Shown here: piece by piece, positions 57,088 through 64,000 of the stretch
Layout: each line of letters opens with the position of its first letter
Numbering within the stretch: position 1 is the first letter of the stretch
Source: an uncultured Bacteroidota bacterium
GTDB lineage: Bacteria > Bacteroidota > Bacteroidia > Bacteroidales > WCHB1-69
Length of the DNA stretch: 64,000 nt
Direction of reading: 5' to 3'
Assembly (NCBI GenBank): GCA_902786595.1
Contig: CADADB010000014.1
Location: 1-64,000 of the forward strand
Position numbers and translations under genes: made by a program
Notes under the pieces: model-generated
What the model saw: the letters and a program-made list of their open reading frames with translations, nothing else
Databases searched by the model: none
Told to the model about the DNA's origin: nothing

Positions 57088-57512
57088 AAAATCTTTAGCG
57101 TGGATAATACTCATACTTGCATTGGCCGGGTGTTCACCCCAGCCAAATTCACTGGACCGCAAAGTGTTCGTGTGAGCGACAAAGCAATTACGTGATAGAT
57201 TTTGCCACCTTACTTCCGTACGATTGGGACACACTCTACTACTTTTCAGGAAAATGGGAGTTAGACGATATTATTGACACTCTCGGAATCCCGTTAACCG
57301 CAGTCAGCTATTCCGAAGTCGGGCCGAAAGTGTTCTTCATGCGGCAAGGACACGTGGTTTACCAAACTGGCTGGTTCCCCTATCCTCCAGAGCGATGCCC
57401 AAAACATATCTACTTCGACACTCCAGACGAGGTTTTTGTCGTGGTAAAATCCGATGCTAAATTCAACGTGACAAAGAATGGCGACGCTTACGGTTTGAGG
57501 CCGTTGTTTTGA
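57059..57512 (+). pseudogene. Frameshifted lipoprotein gene
   Basis: ATG at 57059 opens a frame with a lipoprotein signal (KKSLAWIILILALAGCSPQP, lipobox LAGC) that ends at TGA 57173-57175. The protein continues in a second frame for a few codons (VSDKAIT) and then in a third (from about 57188, VIDFATLLPYDWDTLYYFSG to GDAYGLRPLF, stop 57512). Joining the frames gives a coherent lipoprotein of about 150 residues. Two small indels within about 20 bp are needed, so this is either a decaying gene or a sequencing/assembly error. Function unknown. Confidence 0.65.
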
Positions 57513-57831
57513 AGCGACATACACATTTCTTCACAGACTCTCCGACCCGCAGGGCCAGAAGAACTCGAAACCGCGACCAACCGCGTCAGGGGTTGCATGT
57601 CTGTAGCCAGATGCGGGCGATGTTCCCATTATTTTGAGAGAAGGTCCGGACGCGGGGTTCGCGGCGCGGAAAAAGGTGCGGGCGAAGGGATTGGATGGTT
57701 CGCCGCAAAACGGGGAAATGTCGCGGACGGACGCGCGAGAGGGATTGAATGCGAAAAGCCCTCGATTTTTGTCATTTTATGATTATCATTTTATGACAAA
57801 TTTTTTAGAAATCTGGCTGAGAAGTTCCCCA

Positions 57832-57864
57832 TTTACCACAGACCAGAAAACATGCTGTGGTAAA
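57832..57864. repeat. Perfect 10-bp inverted repeat TTTACCACAG/CTGTGGTAAA
   Basis: 13-nt spacer. On the minus strand the stem is not followed by a T-run; on the plus strand it runs into CAAAAAAAAC. It could be an operator or an element end. Confidence 0.6.
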
Positions 57865-58003
57865 CAAAAAAAACATTTCCTGCGAAAAACCGGCACAAAA
57901 ATTAACTATTCAAAGTCGAATAGTTAACGTACTTGACACAACTTTAAGAATATCAACCATAAAAATATTTTTCAAAACTCTTGACAAAAGGGTTCTCTTG
58001 TTG

Positions 58004-58011
58004 TATTTTTG
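58004..58011 (+). promoter_or_regulatory. -7 box of the orphan gene
   Basis: TATTTTTG followed by CAATG, with TTGACA about 23 nt upstream; 47 nt before the ATG at 58059. Confidence 0.65.
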
Positions 58012-58058
58012 CAATGATATTGAAATCAATTTATTCACACAAAAAAATATGACAAACT

Positions 58059-58658
58059 ATGATCAACGAAGAGCAATCAAAAACAAAAGAAATCGGAAAA
58101 CTGAATAAGGAAAAACAAAAAAATCATTCTCGCAAACTGTTAAGGAGGAATCTTTCATCCAATCGACCTTCTTGCAAGAATGACGCGGCAAAAATACAAA
58201 TTAATCGCAAACTTGCAATTGAGAAATTAATAAATCTCGAAAAAAGTTATCAACAAAACAATCAGATATATGGTTTTCTTACAGAAATAAAAAACGCATT
58301 AGGACTAAAACCGACAAAAGGTGCAAGTGGGTACGGAATTGTTAATATACCGAGAAACGAAAGGTCTGTATTAGAAGCAACATTATCTCTGACCAACCAT
58401 CACAGTAACGCTCAAACGTATATAGACAACGACTGTAATCTCGAGTATAATCTTAAAATTGCGGTTAGAAAGAAACAAATGAGAAGCAAGTTTAAGCCGC
58501 ACAAAGACGTTATTTTAGACGAATACGAATATACCGGCAAAGAATTGCGGAAAGTGGACAATGCTTTGGCGTTAATCATCCGAAGCATCATCGGGTTCTT
58601 GGAGACTGGCGTGTATGAGGATTTGACAGGTGTAGCGGTAGTGCATAGGTCGCCTTGA
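58059..58658 (+). CDS. Hypothetical protein, 199 residues, AT-rich orphan gene
   Basis: I do not recognise this protein. The N-terminal 70 residues are very basic (KTKEIGKLNKEKQKNHSRKL, LLRRNLSSNRPSCKN); the rest is mixed, with a helical stretch (NRKLAIEKLINLEKSYQQNN) and a C-terminal hydrophobic helix (VDNALALIIRSIIGFLETGV). An earlier ATG at 58050 opens only a 19-codon frame. Base composition differs strongly from alkD next to it, which together with lack of recognisable relatives suggests recent acquisition, perhaps from a phage or plasmid. The basic N-terminus could bind nucleic acid. Confidence 0.55.
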   Translation: MINEEQSKTKEIGKLNKEKQKNHSRKLLRRNLSSNRPSCKNDAAKIQINRKLAIEKLINLEKSYQQNNQIYGFLTEIKNALGLKPTKGASGYGIVNIPRNERSVLEATLSLTNHHSNAQTYIDNDCNLEYNLKIAVRKKQMRSKFKPHKDVILDEYEYTGKELRKVDNALALIIRSIIGFLETGVYEDLTGVAVVHRSP

Positions 58659-58692
58659 TACAACTTGTCTTTTGTTTCTTCCGAAACATTGT

Positions 58693-59442
58693 TTATCGCT
58701 CCAACATCCTCTTCCGCTCCTCCTCCGGGAAGCGCTCGATCGCATAACGAAGCATCGTGCGGGGCATGGTCGCGCGACGGGGTTCGAGCCATTCGCGGAG
58801 GCGTTGCTCGTCGCGTTTGCCCGCCTCGCGGAGGAGCCAGCCGGCGGCCTTCTGCAGCAGGTCGTGCAGGGGCGCGGGCTTCTTCAGGAACAGCTCCGCC
58901 AACGCGTAGGTGTCGTCCAGCTCGCCGTGGCGCAGGAACTGCATCGTGGTGACGATGCCGATGCGCTGCTCCCAGATGGTGCTGCCGTTCTCCACCATGT
59001 CGTACAGCATCTTGCGGTCTTTGTCGAGGAGCCAAACACCGAGGATCTCGTAGCAGGTGAGATCGACCAAATCCCAGTTGTTCACGAATTGGAGGTGCGA
59101 CAGATAGAAGCTGACGTTCAGCTGCTGCAGTCCGCGGTCGCCCTTGGCCGCTTTGAAGAACTGCACTAATGTGAGCAGTCCGGCGAGCCGCATCTCGTGG
59201 TATTCGGAGGTGACGCAGGCCTCCAGCTCATAGAAGGAGACGGATTGCCAGCACTTCTTGACAATTTCGCGCACGACGGGCACCTTGATGCCGAGGAACT
59301 TGTCGCCCTCGCCATACTCGCCCTTGCCGGTTTTGAAGAAACGGCTCAGGTGTTCGGCCTGCTCGGGGTCCTGGCGGTGAAGGATTTCCTGGGAAAGGGA
59401 GATGGTTTGATTCACTTCTTGGTTATATTGGTTGTTACTCAT
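58693..59442 (-). CDS. DNA alkylation repair protein (AlkD-like HEAT-repeat glycosylase)
   Basis: 249 residues from the ATG at 59442 (MSNNQYNQEVNQTISLSQEI); the longer frame crosses the -7 box. It is all-helical with HEAT-like repeats and family motifs: YFKTGxG-like FFKTGKGEYGEGDKFLGIKV, PVVREIVKKCW, YHEMRLAGLLTLVQFFK, FVNNWDLVDLTCYEILGVWL (catalytic-site Trp-Asp) and the C-terminal LQKAAGWLLREAGKRDEQRL. AlkD removes 3- and 7-alkylpurines from DNA without base flipping. The member here looks intact. Confidence 0.93.
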   Translation of the reverse strand: MSNNQYNQEVNQTISLSQEILHRQDPEQAEHLSRFFKTGKGEYGEGDKFLGIKVPVVREIVKKCWQSVSFYELEACVTSEYHEMRLAGLLTLVQFFKAAKGDRGLQQLNVSFYLSHLQFVNNWDLVDLTCYEILGVWLLDKDRKMLYDMVENGSTIWEQRIGIVTTMQFLRHGELDDTYALAELFLKKPAPLHDLLQKAAGWLLREAGKRDEQRLREWLEPRRATMPRTMLRYAIERFPEEERKRMLER

Positions 59443-59465
59443 ACGATTGTCTTTGAATTCGGCGG

Positions 59466-59473
59466 CAAAAGTA
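59466..59473 (-). promoter_or_regulatory. -7 box of alkD
   Basis: TACTTTTG followed by CCGCCGAATT on the minus strand, 23 nt before the ATG at 59442. Confidence 0.7.
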
Positions 59474-59540
59474 CAAAAAACAAAAAACATTTTCAATGTA
59501 ACGAAATGCCTAGTTTGTGCGACAGAGCGAAAATAAAAGG

Positions 59541-59567
59541 GAAAAGTATTCAACGAGAATACTTTTC
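59541..59567. promoter_or_regulatory. Perfect inverted repeat at the promoter of the DUF6624/M1 gene
   Basis: GAAAAGTATT, 7-nt spacer, AATACTTTTC. The right arm contains TACTTTTC (59560-59567), a possible variant -7 box for the gene at 59616. The arrangement AAAAGTA-N11-TACTTTT is the same as at the rnz/rsgA promoters (10353-10379). Confidence 0.5.
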
Positions 59568-59615
59568 ATCCTAATTATTCGTTATGAATGTATTATGTCA
59601 CCGAAATGTAACAAT

Positions 59616-61925
59616 ATGAAGAGACTCTTGATACTCTCTGTCGTAGTACTTGCCTTCTCGGCGCAGGCGCAACACCACCCCTCAGTCCCATCTTACGACG
59701 AATTAAAGACCGCGGGGTATGAGGCATACCAAAACCAAGACTACAAAACGGCTTACCAGAAGTTCCATACGATGGATTCGGTGTTTGGGATAACCGATTT
59801 TCTCGATCTTGTTTATTATAATGTTTTAACAAATCATCTCAATTCGAACAGCGAGGAGTCAAAAGCTCTGATGTTCCGTATAGCCCGTAACAAATGTTGC
59901 GACATGAAGTTCTTGGAAGAGATGGTCGAGAAGCAGAAGGCGGACACGCTTGACCACTGGGGTGAGATTGTCGCCATTGTCTCCCCTCGCGGGGTTCAGG
60001 ACTCCATCTATCAAGACCGGCTGCTGACCATGAAAAGAAGCTATATGGCCGCACTGGATTTGCTGAACAACGGAGGTAACGATTCGGCTTGGAGTGTCTT
60101 CAACGAGGTGAATGTTTCCAATGCCGCTGAACTCCAGCAACTGATTGCGGAGCGCGGTTTCCCTACATACACCAAGGTGGGCTACTACTGCAACGACTAC
60201 GCCTCGGTGCTTGCGTATTTCTTGCCGACAGAGTCCCTTCAATGGTATTTGGAGCAAGCCAAGGCCGCCGCTGACACCGGAGACTACAACCCGGACTGGA
60301 TTCCCACTTTGTCCGACCGATACATGAGACAACAAGTCCCTGACTCAGTCTATCTGGAGCGATTGCAGGCGATGTCGGACGCTGACCAAGATGCAAGGCG
60401 AATGTTGGACAGCGAACTGGGCAAAGATTCGGCATGGCGGGTTATCCATAGGGGGGATTCCGCCAATCTCATAGAGCTCAAGCAATTGATCGCCGAACGC
60501 GGATTCCCGACATTGTCCAGAGTTGGCTACAAATGCTGCGACCTCGCCTCGCTTATCGCGCAGCACCAGCCGCCGGAGTTCCTCCACTGGTTCCTGGAAC
60601 AGGCAAAAGCTGCTGCCGACACTGGGGATTTTGACCTCACGTGGATCGCCTACATGTCCGACCGCGACTTGAACTATCGAAGGAAACCGCAACTTTACGG
60701 CACCCAACTTCATGGTCAGAACGGCATCACAGCACTCTATCCCATTGCGGACATCGAACATCTGGCCGAGCGGCGTGAGCGTGCCCATCTGGGACCGATT
60801 GAAAACTATCTCGCAAGCTATGATCTGACCGAAATCCTCATTCACCCGGCGCTTGTGAACTACAACCAATACAGTCTGACTTGCCATATCGACGGTGACA
60901 CCATGCGGGTGTTGGGAACCTGTTACTTCTCCTACGAGAACAACTATCGAAATCACCTCTTACTATCGCAGACCATCAGAATCGACTCTCTTAGCATGGA
61001 CAGTTGGCAGCGCAACGGCGACACCATCACCTTCGCAGGGCATCCCGTCAAGGCGGAGTTCGCCTACGCTTTCCCGCTGGCCGACTACCGTGCTTCCGAC
61101 GGCGCCATCGTGTTGCGACGCGAGGGCAACTGGTACCCGCACCGCAACAGCGAGCTGCTGACGGCGACTGTCCGTATCGAGGCGGAAGACTACTATCTTA
61201 TCGGAGGGACGGTAATGACACCAGCGTATGAGTTGCACCTTATACTGCTGCCGAAAGAGAACTACACCTGCAAGGTGCTGGACAGTCCGACGCGACCGTT
61301 CCTTTTCTACCGCGCAGCCAGCGACACAACCTCTTATCCGGAAGCATTTTACAACGATTTCATGGACTCCTATGGTTTCTACAGCTCATTCTTCAATGAT
61401 TCGCTCTCGCAAAAGCCAATGAACATCGTGGAGATTGGCGACCCCGAATTTGTGATGTGCCAGTCGTTGCGCGACATGATCATCTTCGGCCATTATTTCT
61501 ACGATGTCTATACCATGATGCCCGATTTCTCGTGGATACCGCACGAGGTGGCGCATCAATGGTGGGGAAACAGCCTCTTTTTCGGACATCGGGATTATGC
61601 CCTGAGTGAAAGTCTGGACGAATACATCAAGTTGCAATTCCTCAAGAGCCGTGAGCGCGGTTACAAAGAGCAGATGAGCTATTACAAACACGCGATGAAG
61701 CTGGCCGAAAAGCGGCTGCCCGTGGCCGACATCCGCAGTGTGGAGCCGCAGGACGCGTCCATCGCCATCTACAACACTGCTCCCTATCGCTTGGAGAAAT
61801 CCGGCCATGCGAAAGTCGATGAGCTTTTGCAGCAACTGTATCAAAAGCATAAAAACACGGTGGTCAGCCGCGAGGTTTTCCTGCGGGAGTGCGGGGCCTT
61901 GAAGGGCTGGTTGAGGGGAAAATAA
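59616..61925 (+). CDS. Exported tandem DUF6624 - M1-like metallopeptidase fusion
   Basis: 769 residues from the ATG at 59616 (MKRLLILSVVVLAFSAQAQ, signal peptide). Residues about 20-115 are a TPR-like region (YEAYQNQDYKTAYQKFHTMD). Two tandem DUF6624-like copies follow (about 130-245 and 248-385); both contain LIAERGFPT, a VGYxC stretch and LEQAKAAADTGD, but only the second has the KPQLYGTQL signature and the closing ADIEHLAERRERAHLGPIEN. The C-terminal half is M1-like: a beta domain, then HEVAHQWWGNS (H643, E644, H647) and ALSESLDEY with the third ligand E665. It is a likely periplasmic or surface peptidase. I know of no established family with this architecture. Confidence 0.85.
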   Translation: MKRLLILSVVVLAFSAQAQHHPSVPSYDELKTAGYEAYQNQDYKTAYQKFHTMDSVFGITDFLDLVYYNVLTNHLNSNSEESKALMFRIARNKCCDMKFLEEMVEKQKADTLDHWGEIVAIVSPRGVQDSIYQDRLLTMKRSYMAALDLLNNGGNDSAWSVFNEVNVSNAAELQQLIAERGFPTYTKVGYYCNDYASVLAYFLPTESLQWYLEQAKAAADTGDYNPDWIPTLSDRYMRQQVPDSVYLERLQAMSDADQDARRMLDSELGKDSAWRVIHRGDSANLIELKQLIAERGFPTLSRVGYKCCDLASLIAQHQPPEFLHWFLEQAKAAADTGDFDLTWIAYMSDRDLNYRRKPQLYGTQLHGQNGITALYPIADIEHLAERRERAHLGPIENYLASYDLTEILIHPALVNYNQYSLTCHIDGDTMRVLGTCYFSYENNYRNHLLLSQTIRIDSLSMDSWQRNGDTITFAGHPVKAEFAYAFPLADYRASDGAIVLRREGNWYPHRNSELLTATVRIEAEDYYLIGGTVMTPAYELHLILLPKENYTCKVLDSPTRPFLFYRAASDTTSYPEAFYNDFMDSYGFYSSFFNDSLSQKPMNIVEIGDPEFVMCQSLRDMIIFGHYFYDVYTMMPDFSWIPHEVAHQWWGNSLFFGHRDYALSESLDEYIKLQFLKSRERGYKEQMSYYKHAMKLAEKRLPVADIRSVEPQDASIAIYNTAPYRLEKSGHAKVDELLQQLYQKHKNTVVSREVFLRECGALKGWLRGK

Positions 61926-61973
61926 AAAATGTAACCTTTTTGATTTTTTGCATCCTTGTAACATGAAAACTAT

Positions 61974-61981
61974 TATTTTCG
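61974..61981 (+). promoter_or_regulatory. -7 box of the lipoprotein gene (variant)
   Basis: TATTTTCG followed by CAGCATC, 22 nt before the ATG at 62003; same TTCG variant and CAGC context as at the NfeD gene. Confidence 0.5.
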
Positions 61982-62002
61982 CAGCATCAAAAATTCACAA
62001 AA

Positions 62003-63169
62003 ATGGGAAAAAAGAATATACCCCAACATATTACATTATTGACCGGAATAATCCTGGTCCTCTGTTTCTCAGCTTGTACACGCGAGCCCATAACGCCGCT
62101 GCCGTCGGGGCCGCAGCCCATTGAGTACACACCCGAGGTGCCGGAGCCCATCACCAACGACTTCACCCTGCTCAAGGCCTGCATCGGCAAGTCGCTGTCG
62201 GAGGCCGCCGCCTTGCTGACCGAACACGGTTTTGTTGCCAGAGATGGCAACAAGTTCCTGAAAACGGAGAACGGTGTCACCAAGGAGGCGAAAATCTACT
62301 CCACTGGCAATGTCGCGCTGACCCTCAAGGACAGTGACTTCGACATTTTGAAACCAGGTTTCGTGCAATGGCTGAACGAGATACGGAACTCGGTATCATA
62401 CACAAATTTAGTCCGAAAATCTTTCAACCTCTGTACAGGATGGGAAAACGGGAACCAGCACTTCGATAGTCCCGAAGCACTCCTCGATGCCCTCGCACCC
62501 GTCCCTCTTGCTGATGGCCTAACCGCCGGCTTCTATGGAAACGACTTCTACGCTAACCGATACAGTTTGGTGCTGATGCCCGATCTCAGTGGCGTTTACA
62601 TGCAAATCATCAACCACCTTGCCGGGCAGCCTTCCAACGATTTCACGGAGAGCGATTTGCAAGAGACAGACCTCCAAAAGCACATCCTGATTTCCAAGGT
62701 GGACTATCTCACTTTCAGATACAAGGGGTTTTACGCGCTGAATGTCACCAACAAGCTCAACTCCGGCAACGAAATCCCGTTTGTTTCGCAATATCACGCG
62801 CCCGCAGATTTCGGATACATCAAACTGTTCTATCGCAACACCGACAACCTGTTGATGGACGGTTCCATCGTCTGGAACGGTTGCGGCGAGCTGAACTTCC
62901 CGAACAACTTCCGTGCCGGTCTGCCGATGGACAACGGACTCCCCTACCCTGGGCAAAGCCGCATTTCTTTCATCAACGATGGTGGACACTACGAGACCGT
63001 CACCGACGAGAGTGATTTGCAGTATATCTGGCAGAGCGTTTCCCGGCAGAAGGAATTCCAACATTATTATGGAAATTCGTCCAAGAAGGTGGCCGTTTAC
63101 CTGTACACCCCGAGCGAGGGAATCGGCAACCCCGCCGACGCTTACTATCTTGTTTTCACGGAGCAATAG
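62003..63169 (+). CDS. Hypothetical lipoprotein
   Basis: 388 residues, unknown family. Lipoprotein signal peptide with lipobox CFSAC (Cys25 or so), then a Pro-rich linker (REPITPLPSGPQPIEYTPEV) typical of surface-exposed Bacteroidota lipoproteins. The mature part is a mixed alpha/beta protein with segments KACIGKSLSEAAALLTEHGF and WNGCGELNFPNNFRAGLP. No enzymatic motif is seen. It has its own promoter and follows the DUF6624/M1 gene by 77 nt. Confidence 0.75.
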   Translation: MGKKNIPQHITLLTGIILVLCFSACTREPITPLPSGPQPIEYTPEVPEPITNDFTLLKACIGKSLSEAAALLTEHGFVARDGNKFLKTENGVTKEAKIYSTGNVALTLKDSDFDILKPGFVQWLNEIRNSVSYTNLVRKSFNLCTGWENGNQHFDSPEALLDALAPVPLADGLTAGFYGNDFYANRYSLVLMPDLSGVYMQIINHLAGQPSNDFTESDLQETDLQKHILISKVDYLTFRYKGFYALNVTNKLNSGNEIPFVSQYHAPADFGYIKLFYRNTDNLLMDGSIVWNGCGELNFPNNFRAGLPMDNGLPYPGQSRISFINDGGHYETVTDESDLQYIWQSVSRQKEFQHYYGNSSKKVAVYLYTPSEGIGNPADAYYLVFTEQ

Positions 63170-63407
63170 TAGAACATTAACTGTCTTTAAATTCGGCGGC
63201 AAAAACATACAATAAAACAGCCCCCACATCCATAGTCAACCGGTCGGTAGTGCGCCGTGCGGCCTGAGCCGTGCATTCGGGTGACAACGTGCTGAGCCTG
63301 CGCCGTGATGTTCGGAAGGAACGGGTGCTGCCGGCTCCGGGCAGCGGTCAGATAGCGATCGGAAGATCGGTTTTTCCGGTTCGCCCTACAGATGCGGGGG
63401 ACTGTTG

Positions 63408-63863
63408 TTATATCAGCTCTGTCTGGAAGTTCAGTGCCTGGATCTCCATGTCCAGCTGTCGCAGACGGGCGGAGCAGTCGTCCACCAGCTTGCCGATGGC
63501 CTTCACATCGACCACCGTCACCGTCTTGATTTCCGAGCGGGAGTAGCGGTCCTGTCCGGCCGAGGCCGTCTCGAAGACGTTGCGCAGGGTGCCGACCCGC
63601 ATGGTCAGCACGTCTTTGCGCGCCATCAGCTGGGTCAGCGTGACCCCGTCGCTGTTCTTCGTCTGCATGTTGGTGGCGTTGATACGCCAGATGAGCTCTT
63701 CCAGCTGCACGAGGCACGCGTCGAGCTCCTTCATCAGCTCCTCCGGTTTCTCCAACGGCTCGTCGCCCTCCTGCACTTTCACGTTGTTCTGGATGCGCAT
63801 CCCGATCTGCTGGATGCGTTTCTGCAAGTCTTTCCTGATACTCAATGCTTCCGCAAGTTTCAT
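63408..63863 (-). CDS. DIP1984 family (septicolysin-like) protein
   Basis: 151 residues, all-helical, coiled-coil-prone, cytoplasmic. The family pattern is clear: MKLAEALSIRKDLQKRIQQI, RIQNNVKVQEGDEP, LIWRINATNMQT, GVTLTQLMARKDVL and the C-terminal DDCSARLRQLDMEIQALNFQ. Members are found in many bacteria beside unrelated genes; the septicolysin name comes from one report and a haemolytic role is not established. Own promoter at 63884-63891. Confidence 0.9.
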   Translation of the reverse strand: MKLAEALSIRKDLQKRIQQIGMRIQNNVKVQEGDEPLEKPEELMKELDACLVQLEELIWRINATNMQTKNSDGVTLTQLMARKDVLTMRVGTLRNVFETASAGQDRYSRSEIKTVTVVDVKAIGKLVDDCSARLRQLDMEIQALNFQTELI

Positions 63864-63883
63864 AGTGGTTCTATTTTATGCGG

Positions 63884-63891
63884 CAAAAGTA
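63884..63891 (-). promoter_or_regulatory. -7 box of the DIP1984 gene
   Basis: TACTTTTG followed by CCGCATAA on the minus strand, 20 nt before the ATG at 63863. Confidence 0.7.
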
Positions 63892-64000
63892 CACAAAATT
63901 GCGTTTTGCAAAACATGTTTTTTTTCAGTCCCCAGTGTAACAAAATCCATTTTTTCATACATAGTATTATGAACGCTATATTGCGGAAACATAAAAAATG

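Larger units (their letters stand above)
57513..58058. other. Noncoding stretch with GC-rich repeat-like block and inverted repeat
   Basis: 57541-57775 is GC-rich with REP-like hairpins (for example CGCG-ACCAAC-CGCG), flanked on both sides by AT-rich DNA. Frames over it give low-quality peptides that I do not accept. A perfect inverted repeat (57832-57841 and 57855-57864) and a promoter (58004-58011) follow. It may be a miniature mobile element or IS remnant. Confidence 0.45.

Noticed and set aside
57597..57927. Frames over the GC-rich block
   Set aside because: Two overlapping frames are open, typical of GC-rich noncoding DNA; neither has a sensible start region or domain.
63170..63407. Possible gene between the lipoprotein and DIP1984 genes
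   Set aside because: The only long frame is on the minus strand and continues through the DIP1984 gene in the wrong phase; codon use is poor and no start signal is seen.

Overview
The window looks like a piece of a Bacteroidales (Bacteroidota) chromosome. Genes are preceded by the Bacteroidota -7 box (TAnnTTTG, usually followed by CCGCC) and lack strong Shine-Dalgarno sites. Three exported proteins end in type IX secretion (T9SS) sorting domains, and the T9SS protein PorT and a GWxTD-domain protein are encoded here. No species can be named from the sequence alone. Several open frames run upstream through the -7 box, so I moved those starts to the first ATG downstream of the box.

Layout: 0-9 kb holds an oligopeptide ABC permease, the remains of a DUF2442/RelE-type toxin-antitoxin operon, two unknown genes, an M64 metallopeptidase secreted by T9SS, a DUF4301 protein with motifs resembling UDP-sugar pyrophosphorylases, a polysaccharide flippase and a GNAT toxin-like pair. 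9-23 kb holds housekeeping genes (rnz, rsgA, glyS, htpG), a HTH regulator beside an AT-rich gap, an operon of a GWxTD protein and a sugar transferase, porT, a heptose-kinase-like PfkB enzyme and an NfeD membrane protease. 23-38 kb holds an MscS channel overlapping an acyl-CoA ligase, a methionine sulfoxide reductase, L25, a second acyl-CoA ligase, a LytTR membrane regulator, nth, tadA, a nucleosidase, an initiator tRNA, rpsA and pepD. 38-47 kb holds a GH78 rhamnosidase, an AI-2E family permease, a CotH/T9SS protein, an IS200-like (REP-associated) transposase flanked by GC-rich tandem repeats, and rocD. 47-64 kb holds tamB and a second AI-2E permease, a heterodisulfide-reductase-like pair, an HD hydrolase, an AT-rich stretch with a frameshifted lipoprotein and an orphan gene, alkD, a DUF6624/M1-peptidase fusion, a lipoprotein and a DIP1984 protein.

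Main points of interest: (1) 30-31 bp palindromes with TGTAG...CTACA ends, one lying inside the GH78 reading frame, together with a REP-type transposase in the same window; (2) a consensus sigma-54 promoter before htpG; (3) the DUF4301 motifs; (4) a tandem DUF6624 to M1 peptidase fusion; (5) many locus-specific short tandem tracts that begin right after stop codons or end right before start codons; (6) decayed toxin-antitoxin and lipoprotein genes. No CRISPR array, rRNA operon or prophage is visible.
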